Positions 1 to 12,840 of a stretch of DNA of 64,000 nt are shown piece after piece. The DNA comes from Erigeron canadensis. Taxonomy: Eukaryota > Streptophyta > Magnoliopsida > Asterales > Asteraceae. The stretch's first letter is position 1, and every line of letters starts with the position of its first letter. Both the position numbers and the translations under genes were made by a program. The stretch lies in the NCBI RefSeq assembly GCF_010389155.1, contig NC_057761.1:50392213-50456212 (forward strand). The letters run 5' to 3'. The notes under the pieces are model-generated. The model was not told the origin of the DNA. It made no database searches and saw only the letters and a program-made list of their open reading frames with translations.

Positions 1-1853
1 TATTTAGTGAACAAATGATGAATTATTTAAACTTAGAGAATAATAACTTTTGTAAACGTGGGTCAAATTATGTTTGGTTGAACAATCTGTTTCTAAGAGT
101 AGCAATATACTTCATTTTTTTTAAAATAAAGTACATTCTAACTCATACTTCATACACCCGTTACTTGGCATTTTAAATGTTCTAAGCATTATGTTTACAA
201 AATATAAATCGTTAAGTTAATATTCTAGGCATTTTGCACTGACAAATTCATCCATCTTTGTAAACAAATTGTAATAAATTTCATGCCATGCCAAAAACAT
301 ATAGTCCCTCTCCCTCTATTAAAATAAAGTGTTCATATCTGTATTTTGGACGTATTTAATATATATAATCATTTTTATGTTTAACCAATCGAAAAAAGTT
401 CGTGGATATATATGACTCTTTATTATGATTGCAAACTTTTAAAACTGTGTACATTTTCAAAGTAGTCGTTGATTGTGAAGTAGATGGAGTATATTATTTC
501 TACTGTAAACATTCTGGTAGATAATAAGAAAGGGGGAAAAACTAAAAAGGTGACAATTGGCGTTTTATTAGGTACTCTATCAATCACTAATTTGGGTTTA
601 CATTTAAAAATTACTAGATGGTGTCCGCATGTTGTGACGGCACCAATAAATTACAACATGTTTTATGTATACCGTTTGATTCAAATGCTATTTATAAAAG
701 GGTTTCATTGTATGTGTAATGATAGTTTTGGGTTGAAATTTTTTAAGGGTATTTTAGTTTAATTGTGTATGTGATATATAAAAGAGTAAAAAAAAAAAAA
801 AAAGAAAGAAAAGGATTTGCTATTAGATGCCCCTCCGACATTGTCTAATTTTAATTAATTATCTCATAACTTCTATATATATAGTGTTGTAGCATTAATT
901 GAATTAACGTAATTTTGTGTATCGAATTTGCCCTAGCTCATTACGTTATTTTGCATTGTTTATATTTCTCCAGTTAATTAACCAACAACAATGTCTTATA
1001 TTATGTTATGTAAATGAATTTTTACTTTTTAACTTTTGTAAGTAGTACCTAAACATTAAATAAATAAAAAAACAAACAAACAAACGATTATATATGTTTA
1101 AAAGAAAACTTGTATCAAACAAATTCTAGACAAACACACAATATCACTCATATTTTGCAAACAAACGAACAACACATAACCATAAATACTTTTACTTTTG
1201 AAGCTCCTATGACACATGTATACACAATTTTTCATTATAGACGAACAAAAATAAGGATTCGATAAGAAAAAAAAGATATAAATAGTCTATAAAATCATCA
1301 AAGTTCAATAATAGATATTTCTTACATATATTATAAAAAATAATCAACCTAACGATATTAATTTTAAAGAGTAAACAAAATGTCTTTTGTTCGAAGATAA
1401 TCACAAATCAATAAGATTTCATCCTATCAAACCAAATAAAAAATAATATTCTATTTTAAAGTCTCAATTTTGTTCATTTTGTTTAATGTAATGTTGATAT
1501 CAAGGTAAATTTAAAGATCCATACATATAAGTGGACGGAAGTCATGGATATAATATCTAATCACGGGCAATTTACTAAATTTCATTAAATTCATTAAATA
1601 CTAAAGCAACAAAAATATGGAAATTATCAGTTTATTAATTGGAGTTAAACAATGTCACAGAGGCACCCAATAGCTAGCAAATCTCAAAAAGTAAAAAAGT
1701 AATATAATCTTTTTAAGTTATTAATTACTTAAAATTGAGGGTCTAGTTTGTTTCATAAGGGATTATAGATATAGAAAAGATTTGAGTTCAATTTTTAAGG
1801 ATATCCAAATTATCTAGGTATTAAATAAATGTATTTTACCAATATAATAAGGG
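1..1853. other. AT-rich gene-free stretch
   Basis: I see no supported gene here. The short open frames (for example 484-762) have no recognisable domain, biased composition and no splice context. The stretch is low-complexity AT-rich DNA with homopolymer runs, for example a poly-A run near 790. Confidence 0.6.
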
Positions 1854-2070
1854 GGTGTTTGGAGTTGTGTTTACAAAATAAATTTTGCGTTTTCAAAATA
1901 GATTATGCGTTTTCAAAACTGCGTTTTGAAAAAGCATGTAGGTACATGTTTCTCTAAAACTGCGTTTTCATAGCAAATAATTACTTTTTCACTCAAACAC
2001 TTTTTTAGATTATTTGTGTTTTACGAACGTAATAATCAGATAATCATTTTATATCGTAATCCCAAACACC
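1854..2070. mobile_element. Small inverted-repeat element (MITE-like)
   Basis: The stretch opens with GGTGTTTGG (1854-1862) and closes with its exact reverse complement CCAAACACC (2062-2070). The interior has repeated TGCGTTTTCAAAA-type words and no coding frame. This layout fits a short non-autonomous DNA transposon. I found no convincing target-site duplication, so the superfamily is left open; a hAT-type element is my guess from the terminal sequence. Confidence 0.5.
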
Positions 2071-2771
2071 TGTAAGTATTATGGGATGAAAATGGTAAGG
2101 ATTCGGTATGATTTTAGAACATAATCTTTTTTTTAAGTATATTTACATACTACTCGTATATAGACAGAGGATGGTCGACGTTACTAGACAAGAAATAGAA
2201 CAGAATAGAAATAGATAATGATAAAATTGGAAATAGACATGTACGTTTTAGTCTCGAGAGCTGTCATTTATTATCGTTTTGCTAATTAAATTGCTATTCA
2301 CCATGGAAAAACTAAGTAAAGGTTATGGTATCTCATCTCTTATTTTTTCCATATATCAATTATTTTATTTCACATTTTCACCTCACTTTTATATTTCCCA
2401 TACCAATATACCATTTCTCATTATTTCGTTGACGTTGTCATACCACAGGACATCCATACTACACCTCAAAAATAAAAAAATCGCATAGAAAAACAAAAGA
2501 AAAGGAAACAAAACATTTCAAGCCACACCACACCCCCCACAACATTGGCGACTTTGTTACCGCGTGGTGTGGGTGTGGCACCACACATATGTGTCGCATA
2601 CATTGCCAACACTAATGGCTAAAAGAAACCAGACATATGTGATCATGTTGATAATAGACGCTGGCTTGAGGCGCGTACTGATCAGCATGTAGCCAAGTAC
2701 GTTGATATGTGGAGCTTGACCCACGAACTTTAATCGAATGGAACTTCATGAAACAAATAAAACTAAAAATA

Positions 2772-3085
2772 AGTGGTTGAGCATCTGCCTTACAAGCAGG
2801 AGGTCTTAGGTTCAAGACTTGGGAAGCACATAGGAAGTCTTTCTATGAAGGCTTGACTTGAGCATACCCAAGTTCAAGTCTGAGGAGGCAGGATTTACCG
2901 CTATTGATCGTCGCCCCTTCGGGCGGATTAGTAGGGGGTTTTCCCCCCATCGGGTATTTGAAATAAACATTTCTACTTCGAGAAAGCTCTCTAACGCGGA
3001 CCCGTTTAAAACAACGTATGTTAGACCCCTCGCTGTCATATCGTGACACAAAGTTCTCAAGGGAAATTCACCTTCAAAAAAAAAA
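2772..3085 (+). mobile_element. tRNA-derived SINE with poly(A) tail
   Basis: A tRNA-like head carries an A-box-like GTGGTTGAGCATC (2773-2785) and a B-box-like GGTTCAAGAC (2809-2818), separated by an anticodon-arm-like inverted pair (CTGCC...GCAGG). A body of about 260 bases follows, much richer in GC than its surroundings, and the element ends in an A run (3076-3085). This is the build of a plant tRNA-derived SINE. I could not find an exact target-site duplication, so the insertion is either old or its ends are slightly misplaced. The overlapping open frames on both strands are by-products. Confidence 0.6.
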
Positions 3086-4879
3086 CAAGTGAACGGATGA
3101 AGTTAACCTTGTTTATATTATCCGTACTAATTAAAGTTATCATATTAAAGTAACATTTGGGGAACAAATTAGTGAAGATAAACACTACTTCATTGTTAGT
3201 CAAAGTTTGATATGTAGTTATCCCATCTTTTTTGTTGCAAAAGCAGATTATACGCTATATAGAGAAAGTTCTTTCAGACTTTTTACACAATCCTTTGATA
3301 TCGGTATCTTGAATTGGGTAAAACGAATGACCAATTCAAGTGAGTGAATGGCTTTCCTATCAAAATGTCGGTTTGATTTGACTATTTGATCCCAAAATTT
3401 TTTTTGATAAGTGACATATTTTCCACTTGGAACATAAACCAAGACATGTTGCAACTTGATTTCATTTCTTTTACCCTCATTCATCCATCACTTTTCAGTT
3501 TTCACCCTTTTATTACACGAATCCAAGGTTGGTTATTTTTGGTGACATGCTAAAATAGTATCTATGTATTACGATTATTGAAAAGTTTTTAACAGACATT
3601 TTGAGAGTTAATTATCGTAAAAAGCGCATGCATGTATTACAGTAGAATGGAAATAACTGCTAATGACAAGCAACAAAAATGACTACTAATAAAATAACCT
3701 CTTTTTTTATTGTTAAAATCTATTCTAGTGTGTCCTATATTTGATTCCAAGACAAAGGTCGTAAACTTTAGTAATACAAAATGAATAAAAATACTGTCGA
3801 TTTTTTCCAAACCTTTGAAAAGATCATCATAAACAGAACAGAGTGTGACCCACTCTCCAATTATACTCCAATTTTCACCAACCCCAAATCACAATGCTTC
3901 CATTTATTTCTGTCGGTGTTCATTTTATATTATATATATATATATTTCATTTTCATGCATGATTAATTATCATTAGGTAAACAAACACCTGATTAAAATA
4001 AAACATTCAATTAGTGATTCTTTATTCCAGTTACACCTATACAAGTCAACAAGGTCGCTTTGATTTCCATCCTTTCATTTAAATAATCATAATGTTAGTT
4101 AAATAATTACCAAAATGCTACATTTAATACTATGTTATTATACTTGTAAACATATCTTTCACTTGGATTCCAAGCTTTGCTTTTATGATTATTTGTCACA
4201 TATTTTGTTTGCAAGTGGAACATCAATAATTGTAATTGTAGGGATATGAAATTTACACGACAAGATTTAGACATTTTTTTAGTATGATATATGCACATAT
4301 ATATAATGTGTAATGTACTACTTACAAATACCTGTGTATCATAAAGTTTTATTGTGTACAAAAAATCAAGAAGCAAATGGAATCTGAGTAAACATGAGCA
4401 TCTTGAGATAACTATCATATTTGTGTAAATCGAAGGCATTAATGATGGATGCTTAACATATAAGTTATGCCCACAGGATCATTACTTGCATTGCAGACAT
4501 TGCTTTTACTCAAAAACACATGTTATGGTCAGCAACTTCAAGAATGTATTCAAGATCTTAGCTAAAGACATAAATGAAAACATAATTGTGAAGTTTTATT
4601 TTGGGAGCGCAAACATGGGTTATAAGAACACTTTAAGACAGCAGCTACAAGGTCGACTAACTAAATAATTCTACCAATAATCATGTTTATTGCGTGTAAG
4701 CCACAAAAGTGTATACATTGACATAATTCCTAATCTAATGTGTCAGTGAGAACGGGGAAGGAACAAAGAACCCATGTACGATAGTAGCTAAATGCGTGAA
4801 ATTTTGAAATAAATTAAAGAAATTATACTAAAAATTGACATAAAAGAATATCTTACAAGAAAATAAGCAATGCTTGTTA
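3086..4879. other. Gene-free stretch downstream of the glycosyltransferase
   Basis: I see no supported gene. A 78-codon minus-strand open frame at 3248-3484 and a 110-codon frame at 4107-4439 have no domain that I recognise and no splice partners. Sequence near 4,700-4,870 is probably the 3' UTR and downstream region of the minus-strand gene that ends at 4880. Confidence 0.5.
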
Positions 4880-7800
4880 TTATACTTCACTAATCTCGCC
4901 ATCTCCACATAAGCCAACATCCACAACCAAACCTTTTCTCTTTGACTCCAAAACCCTGCAACAGTTTCTTCGGGGAGACTGCAAAAACAAATACAATCCT
5001 CAACCAATTTGAAATAAAATGCAACCCAAATCAAAACATTCACAAGCAAATGGGTCAAAACTTTATCCTTGCAATAGTAAAACAAGAAAGATATGTGTAA
5101 GGAGCATTGGACTTACCCTGTCCCATAATTGTGGATCGGGTCTTTTATAAACGACAACTTTATCCAGATTGGAAGGATCTGCCATCTTCCATTTGCAAGC
5201 CGGATGAGGCACACGATGGCGTGCATATTCGCTAGTAGTCATATTAGTCGTAGAATTTAACCGAACCTTCGTCATATAGAATACAAATGGTTTTTGACAT
5301 GGGTTCCTGGCAACCGGACGTGTGTTGAATGCATATGCTGTGTAATCTGCTCTTCGATACCAATTCAAAAAAGTTCTAGATGGCATTTCTACCTCACGGG
5401 GGGACAAGATTCCTCTGAACACTTGAATTGCAAACCCCCAAGAAACTGAAACCGTCCAACTCTTGGATGGATCATAACAAATTGATTGTTGTATGAGCCC
5501 CGCCGAGTCGAGTTTCATTGGTTGCATTAGTCTTTTTAAAGCTTCAACCCGTGTCACCTCCGGGAAAATTGGTTCGACAACATCAAGATGGTGCAACGAG
5601 ACTAATGGTGTTACAGGATGTGCAGCAAGCAGCCCGAATAAGTTACCATATACATCATACTGGATACAACAACAGTATATATTTTAGAATCATCACTTAA
5701 AAAGATAAGGTATATTTTGTATAACTCAGCACACAACATTTATAATTACTGAAAAGAATAAATTAAAAAGAACAGAACTTTCTGTAATTTTAATGTTACT
5801 GCTCTAGAGACAAAACAAAACAAAAGAATTTATGATTTCATATGTAAGAATTTGAATTTTCAGAGTAGACCCATATCAGACAAACTTATTCACAAGATGG
5901 GTAGCCCATCCTTCACTGAAGTGTAAAATTTTCATCAGCATGTAGTGAAGTGAAAACAAATTAAGGTAAAAAACACCATACGCCCAACAATAGTACTAGA
6001 CAATGATTCAGAAATTGTTGTTTACCATGTGCCTCAATTATTGCTCTAAATTCACATCAAAAAATTAAAATAAGGAAAATGATTGATTCTTCTAAACATT
6101 AGCCTAAAAATCCAAGGGTTTCCTACCACAAATTAATTTATATCAAGACAAATTGTCAAATGTTGTTGTGCTAAAAAAGGAAAAAATCATACAGATTAGC
6201 CCCTACCTTCCATGAAGTGTTTTGGTAAAGCTTAGCATCAATAGACCTACAAATAACTGGTGTAAAATCGTGACAAGAAAGGGCATAAATGATGAATCTA
6301 TTCAACTAATAGAGTTTGGTTTGCAAATCTTGCAAATAACCGAGGAAGAATGTAGATAAAAGTGGAAGGAGTTTAGTACATTGTTTCTGTTTCCACTTAT
6401 AGAGCTTCATTACGGTTTTAAAAAGATAGAATCATACTGTTAAGATGACAATGCTCATATTATATAACAATAATCGTACTAAAACTACCATAGGTGTGAT
6501 AACTTTCTGATATGGATGTAAAAAACATCACACTTGACTTGTGAAACATGATAATGCACCACCGAAAACGTTCACATACAGTACGTCTAAAGTAACCTTC
6601 AATAAAGATAAAATTAGCGAATTCCATTTAACAAAAGGAACTTAATACTAGGAAAAGTGTAAACTTTAACCAAGAAACTAGCCAAAAATGCTTGCAGAAC
6701 TTGGCAAGACCGATAAAACTAATAAAAAGGCATGATTACCAACTTAACAATAGAAAACAACATTCGACAAAACGGTTTTGCTTAATTACTCTATTAAATC
6801 AATCCTTGACTACTTGAAGATATAAGATACAACTAATCTAACACAATGTACATCCAACAAAAATGTCACAACAAACACAAAAGGTTTAACTTTCACTAAC
6901 CAAACAGCAAATCTATGTAAAATCCAACTAAAGTACTACTTATCTAGTGGGCTTTATCCATCTACTCAACTAAACTACTCTTGAACTATTCCAGTATCCA
7001 AAAGTTCAACTAAACTAACACAATGAACAATTCAACAAACCACATCAACAACACCACTAAATTAATAAAATTAAAAATAAAAACATCGAACTAACCTGAT
7101 GAAAGCCAAGTTCTTTAGTAAGTGGCACACCAAGTTCAGCCATACAAGCTTGCATCCGATCATCTGAGCCATACAGTCCAGGATACCTCTGAATACATCT
7201 ATCTTGCATCTTTTCCAAAGCTTTAGCTAATGGATAACTTATAGCAAAACCACCACCGCCATAAGCCATTCCATAGCTAAAATATATATTTTGTAAATGA
7301 CTTTCAGACAAACTTCCAATATACCAAAACTGATTATGATCATATTTATTCAACACTCTAACAAGATTTTCAGTTATAAAAACTGTATCATCATCACCCA
7401 TCACAAACCATCTCACATTATTCATATTTTTCAATCTTATTGTCTCAGATATTATTCTTGATATCCTTATTGCTGACCTATGCCCCTGTTTATTCTTGTA
7501 AGCAAAATGTGATGTCTCGCCGGAAATCTTCACCGGCGGCAACCCATCATTTTCGCCGATCTGGGTTTTCACCGGAGAATCTAACCAAACAATACCCTTC
7601 ATTTTTTCCTCCGTTTTCCACCATAATTTAATGTAATTTTTCCTTTTTTCCCATAGCTTAGCTGAGGCAGCTATCCCAAAAACTATGTGTTTGAGCTCTG
7701 TTTTTTCCGGCACAATGGCCGCCGGCGCCGGCGGGAAATGGGTTTTGTTGGGTATAGTGTTATGAGTTAAAAAGATTAAATCTTGATCATTGTTGGTACA

Positions 7801-7980
7801 TGAAGTTGGTGTGTTGAGAAGCTTTAGAGTGTAGACAAGATATGTAGCACACACAAACAAGATTAGATAAAGCATAAGTTTTGGATATGGATACCCGGAA
7901 TTGACCCGAATAGGTGTTGTCGTGTTGGATCTCATTTGATCCCATATGATTTTTTCTGAATCTTTTTGGACTAATTTCAT
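4880..7980 (-). CDS. DUF604 glycosyltransferase (Fringe-related family), three exons
   Basis: I join exons 7980-7096, 5659-5117 and 4978-4880 with GT-AG introns, all in phase 0. This gives 508 residues, a usual length for the plant DUF604 family. Residues about 35-52 are a single hydrophobic segment after a short basic tail, as in a Golgi type II membrane protein. A GDDDT motif in exon 1 supplies the DxD-type metal and nucleotide-sugar site. Around it, the WWKTEE, RWFVMGDDDT, YGGGGFA and GSDDRMQAC stretches are typical of the family. Exon 2 carries HPVTPLVSLHHLD and the Cys-rich C-terminal domain; exon 3 supplies the ending SPRRNCCRVL and a short tail. The family is thought to transfer sugars in the secretory pathway, but the substrate is unknown. 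The start chosen is the first ATG, just before the basic and membrane segments. The intron of 1,436 bases holds no other gene. No damage is visible. Confidence 0.9.
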
Positions 7981-8479
7981 TTTAGAGCTAGATCTATGGA
8001 AATGAAAGGCTAAAATCTTAAATATTGAATCTTGAAATTATTATTAGTCTATATGATTTTTGGGGGTTTTAGAAAAGAGTAAAGTTTTGGTCTTTTTTAT
8101 ATATATTATTAGTTGGGAGAGCATGCAATGGTGCCAGCTTGCACACTCCCCTGAATGAAGGTCAGGAGGTGAAGGTGAAGATGATGACTATATATGAGTG
8201 TGTGTGTGTGTATAGGTGTACGTATAGATGTGTATTTTGGGAGTGTATTTGAGAGTGTGTATGGATGTTTGTGCCACAGACGAGTGTAGAGAGAGAAGAG
8301 GGTAAATTAAGGGCGGTTCACATGGAGAGGGACAAAGAAAAAGAAATGGTAGATTTGATGTGAAGAGGTTTATGGTTTTTGTTTGCTGTGATAGAGAGAG
8401 ATTGAGATGTGTACATATATATAGAGTGAGAAATTTGTGCACTAAAAATTCTCTGATTTGTTTATCTTCTTGTTATATA
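7981..8479 (-). promoter_or_regulatory. Probable 5' UTR and promoter region of the DUF604 gene
   Basis: This lies directly upstream of the minus-strand start codon. On that strand it is rich in CT and CA runs (for example 8188-8220 and 8390-8420), as plant leader regions often are. No defined promoter element could be fixed with confidence. The 84-codon open frame inside it (8188-8442) is low-complexity and not a gene. Confidence 0.35.
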
Positions 8480-8692
8480 CTTCATCCGTCCCAATTTAAA
8501 TGTTACGTTGACTAACTTTGACCGTAAATAACTTTGTTTGTACTATATAGTAGTTGATGAAACTTATATGAACAAAAAGTACATTAAAAACTCAATCCAT
8601 TCATATATTTTATATCAAGTGTTACATGACACAAATAGAGTTATTTACGGTCAAAGTTAGTCAACGTGACATTTAAATTGGGACGGAGGGAG
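8480..8692. mobile_element. Stowaway-type MITE (Tc1/mariner)
   Basis: The ends are long imperfect inverted repeats. The left arm starts CTTCATCCGTCCCAATTT and the right arm ends AAATTGGGACGGAGGGAG. The arms continue inward through a shared GTTGACTAACTTTGACC block. The element is flanked by TA on both sides (8478-8479 and 8693-8694), the usual Stowaway target duplication. It is 213 bases with no coding capacity. Confidence 0.9.
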
Positions 8693-8791
8693 TACCTACT
8701 AGTAGATTGGATCATATATTATTTCACTGGATTTTGGGAATAGTATTTCATTTGATGCTCAAAATTTTTTTGATAATTAATTAATGGGTTT

Positions 8792-8947
8792 TGTTAGTTA
8801 CAGCCCTTAGGGTTGTCAGTAAAAATTAATTGGGTGCATTAAAATTTGTATCTTGCTGTTAGAAAAATCAAGGGGCGGTTTTTAATATATAATGTACAAA
8901 TTTTTAAGCATGTAATATGTTGTTAGTGACAGCCCTTAGGGTTGTCA
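8792..8947. repeat. Two direct 27-base copies with a palindromic core
   Basis: The word TGTTAGT(T/G)ACAGCCCTTAGG plus GTTGTCA occurs at 8792-8818 and 8921-8947, a spacing of 129 bases. The core ACAGCCCTTAGGGTTGT is nearly palindromic. The copies may be the two ends of one short insertion or remnants of two. Confidence 0.6.
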
Positions 8948-9137
8948 TTATCATTTTCCTTAATTAATATTGTTATACATTTTATAAGTTGAAATTTCTT
9001 TTTACAACAAAGTATATGCGTATGACATTGACATAACGCGAGATTATATATTGCGCTATGTAAGATGTAATTGTATATATATATATTTTTTAATTTTTTA
9101 ATGCGTAATTATACCAATTTAAAACATATGTTTGAAA

Positions 9138-9471
9138 TCTTTATATATAATAATAATTAAGGATTGTTTTTAAGAAGTATTTTTAAAAAGATTATGATGT
9201 GTCAAGATCACACATTTTTTAAAAGGTTTTTTCTTTCATTTATGATGTCATATTTGACAAAAAAAAAATTCTCACTTAGTGCTTATTTTTATACTTTGTT
9301 AACGTAACAAGTACTCTTATTTTACATATCATTGTTTTAGTCGATTCACTATCTTCGTATCAAGTTATAATATATTGATAACAAAAATTACATACATTCT
9401 TTTACATTTTTTTATTTTTAAAATTTTGATTACAATGTCCGGGTTGAACCCGGATTGCTTGGCTCGTCTAT
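9138..9471 (+). mobile_element. Helitron-like non-autonomous element
   Basis: The left end is A|TCTTTATATATAATAA, which nearly matches the left end of the element at 48556. The right end carries a GC hairpin, TCCGGGTTGAACCCGGA (9438-9454), in an AT-rich setting, followed a dozen or so bases later by CTAT near 9468-9471 instead of the usual CTRR. There are no terminal inverted repeats and no coding capacity. The exact 3' end is uncertain because the terminal tetranucleotide is not canonical. Confidence 0.6.
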
Positions 9472-10239
9472 AAATATAAAACTATAGATAATATATATAA
9501 TTTTTAAATACATTGGACACCCAAAAGGAATAAAGATATATATTTTGTTTTTAAAAAAATAATATATATAATAAACACTCTTTTTAAAAGAGATTAAGAA
9601 AATATATTAATGATTTACATAAAAAAAAATTTTCTTTGGATTTAATTATTGAGTAACATATTTTGCCATATTTAAAGTAAAACCATGAGCTCCTTCATTT
9701 GGTATGTATTGTGGAGTTTTACACTTTGTTTGTGAGTTTTGTTGAAGATGAAAGAAAAAAAATCCGGATAACTTTAAAGTAAATTATATTTTTAAGTTTC
9801 CTTTTTAACATGAAAAAGGAAATGATAGGATTTGAAATAATTTAATAGTTGTTTTTGTTTGAAAAACCTTTTATTTTTGTCTTATCGATCACTTGTCTTT
9901 TTTTCATTTTTTTTAAAAAAAAAAAAAAAAACCAACAACATAGTGTTAAAGATGGTAGTAAACGATGTATACTAGGCGTTGTGCGTATTGACACGCACGT
10001 GCAATATTGTAACTTATAACGTGTCAAGTATCCTGTGTTTGCAAGAAATCAAGAATCAAACGACATAATCAATAAAACACATACATTCACATTGTAGGAA
10101 CATACATAAATATGTAGATGTGCATATATAAACGAAAGTAATGAAAATAAATCGAACAAACTAAGAGATCTGACTTGCGCATTGACACTCAACATTTGCG
10201 TGCTAAAAGTCACGTATGCCAGCTATCGTGGACGATCTT

Positions 10240-10516
10240 AGACCACCTCCAATGGTCAAGTTATTGGTTAAAAGCTTTTTTTAAATAGCTTTTCATCAAG
10301 TCATTGCCGCAACGGTTAAACCTTCAAAAAGCTTTTAATTACTTTTTAGTTATGAAACAAAGAAAAAATAGTGTAAATTCATTCAAAGACTTGAAATTCT
10401 TCTACCCATTATAAAAAAAACTTTTCACTCAAATTATAAAATTTTGTCCAAAAACTTAATGAAATAATGAAAAAACTTTAAAAAAAACTTTATAAAAAGC
10501 TCCATTGGGAATGTCC
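10240..10516. mobile_element. CTCCAATGG-ended MITE
   Basis: The left end GACCACCTCCAATGG and the right end CCATTGGGAATGTCC form an imperfect inverted pair. AAAGCTTTTT-type words lie just inside both ends. A second element of the same type lies at 13992-14266. PIF/Harbinger-type origin is likely from this terminal style, but I could not confirm a 3 bp target duplication. Confidence 0.6.
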
Positions 10517-10799
10517 TATTAGAACCATTATTACCATCAAACTATCACCCTTAAAAATTTATCCTATAACTTTATATTTGTTTTTAACTAAGGCAATTTT
10601 TCAATCTTATTATCACATTGAAACTAGACCTCGAAATAAAACACATAAAATCATCATATAGGGCCACATTCACATTGTGACCAAGGTTCACTTTGCTCCC
10701 ATCACGTGAGCATCACATCCAACTAATTATTTTATTTTATTTTTATTTTTATTTTTATTTTTTTTTATATTACAATGACAGGTAATCGGGCTCTAAGTT

Positions 10800-11986
10800 T
10801 TGCCGCTACCCCCTTTTAAGCAAACCCAAAGGGTCGAGGAATTACAAATTAACAACTTTCTGAACCCGTTTCAAAAATCGTACAATGTCCGGAGCATGAA
10901 CACCAAAGGTGTTAAAACCAAACGGCACAAATACATGTTGATTCTCAATATATACAAGCTTTCTCGTGTTTTGCGACTTTTCTCAATTCAGTCTTGAGTG
11001 CGACCTGTCCCGCAACAAAACCATGGTCCTCTTATTAGGTCTACACACAGGTGTTCCCCCCTTCCCAACCAGAGGCAGTTCTCTTTAGGGGCCCGTGGGG
11101 GCCCGAGCCACTACCGTTTTTTTGTTTAGTAGTACTAATATATCCGTATTTCGTCCAAAATAATTTATATCTATTAAGTCGGTCCCCAAGAATTATTTTT
11201 TAAAAAACTTTTGATATGTTTAATAAATTTAATAGTCTTATAAAATTTACCTTTTTGGTTTTTATAACCCACAATTAACTTAGTCCATTCATAATTCTAT
11301 GTTTTAGCCTGCAATTGACAATTCATGTAACAAGGTCTTTCTCTCTTTTTTGAGTTTTAAGCTCCAGAAAAAAAAATTACCTTTTTAGTTTTTATAAACC
11401 CACAATTAACTTACTTCATTCATAATTCTATGTTTTAGCCAACAATCCACAATCCACGTAACAAGGTATTTCTCCCACAATCCAACGTCTTTTCTCTTGG
11501 TATATTCATAAGTCTTTGAAATTTTTTGTTGGTTAAAAAGGTATTGGTAATTTGAATGGAAAACTTAGATTAATAGTGTTATTTTTGTTTGACCAAACCC
11601 GATTAAGTGTATTGCATGACCATAATATAATACCTGGAACATAGCGATGATAAAAAAAAAATAAAAAATTTGGCCCCCACCAATAAAAATTTTAAGATCC
11701 GCCACTGTTCCCAACCAAACACAAGAATGTCCGTCGGGCATAAAGTGGACCTTTCTTCTAAAGGATCGGTTAAGAAGTTCACATGGGCTTCTTTCTTGGT
11801 AGAGATCCCGGCCCGTTTAAATATATCACGTAACACATCTCTCACCCAACCATGCTGATATTTAAAACATGATGGCTCTTTACAGTGGACAACGTGATCG
11901 TCAAAAGAATCTAAACGCGCTTTATGACATACTAGACATGGCTCATCAAACTTGAAAGGTTGATATCCAATTTCAAAAGTCATCAA
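10800..11986 (-). pseudogene. Reverse-transcriptase-associated gene fragment, split by a hAT element
   Basis: On the minus strand, 11986-11708 encodes a Cys/His-containing segment (CLVCHKARLDSFDDHVVHC). It continues through RDVLRDIFKRAGISTKKEA and FLTDPLEERSTLCPTDILVF. I recognise this as the C-terminal part of a plant protein family usually annotated as reverse-transcriptase-related or 'auxilin-like'. Reading stops at the hAT element (11070-11707) and resumes at 11061-10820, where KVAKHEKACI and a segment starting QHVFVPFGFNTFG continue the same family. Several stop codons and frame changes lie in that second part, so the copy is dead. The hAT insertion came later than the gene copy. The family name is from memory and is the least certain part. 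Confidence 0.65.
11070..11707. mobile_element. Non-autonomous hAT element, 638 bases, 8 bp duplication
   Basis: The insertion is bounded by direct repeats TTCCCAAC at 11062-11069 and 11708-11715. The terminal inverted repeats are CAGAGGCAGTTC on the left and GATCCGCCACTG on the right (9 of 12 positions agree). An 8 bp duplication and CAG...CTG ends are the hAT signature. No transposase frame is present. It interrupts a reverse-transcriptase-related pseudogene, which reads on either side. Confidence 0.85.
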
Positions 11987-12812
11987 AGATCCTCATATAC
12001 TACAAATGTTATTAAGTACTTCTATAATAAATAAAGAATCCTGACATTACATCTTGAAATATTATTATCTTTATCTCTACGATTTGTGATTGTGTTTGTC
12101 AAAAGAAATTTAAACACCATCCGAACATATAGTTAGGAGTATTTTGGTGTCCACCTACATAATGCCATTTTTGATTTATTGATTAATTTATTTGTAAGAC
12201 ACTCTAAACAACCCCAATTTCACGATATGACTGTATAGCTTCAAATTAAAAAGTATAACGTACAGAAAAGTCAAGTCTTGATAAACTGGTCAAAGCTTCC
12301 AAGACTTTACTAACTTTTTCACCAAGCTTCACTCAACAAAATTGCTACGCTGACAAGTCGTTTCCAGAAAAGAAAACTATGGTAATTAAATCTATATCAA
12401 CAAACTTGTTTATAAGTAGAAATCAACCAACTCTTGTGAATTCGTACACCGGAAAGATACAACTCTCAAACAACTCTTGTGGGCTTTAAACCGAAAAGAA
12501 GAAAGAAGAGCACGTACGGTACACATCTTAGATCACATTAAATTCAAATGCATGCAATGCACCAACTTGTATCTATCTATCTATAAAATATATATTGCAA
12601 AGCTTCATAAATTACACATATCATAAAATAAACATTTTTTATTCGTAGACGAGACGGAAGGAGCATATAAAATTAATTAGATAACTTTAAATGTGGTTAA
12701 TTCTATTTGCCACACTGAAAAAGGTTGTCATGATATTTCCTAGATTTTTTAAAACCCCAAAAAAAAAAAAATAAAAAAAAATTAATGTTATGCTGCCAAA
12801 TATATTATATGA

Positions 12813-12840
12813 CTAGGTTATACCCGGGCGTTGCCCCGAG
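12813..12840 (-). mobile_element. Helitron-like 3' terminus (minus strand)
   Basis: On the minus strand the sequence reads CTCGGGGCAACGCCCGGG, a GC-rich hairpin, then TATAAC and CTAG at 12816-12813. A hairpin a few bases before CTRR in AT-rich DNA is the Helitron 3' signature. I did not find the matching 5' TC end with confidence; it should lie to the right. Confidence 0.55.
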
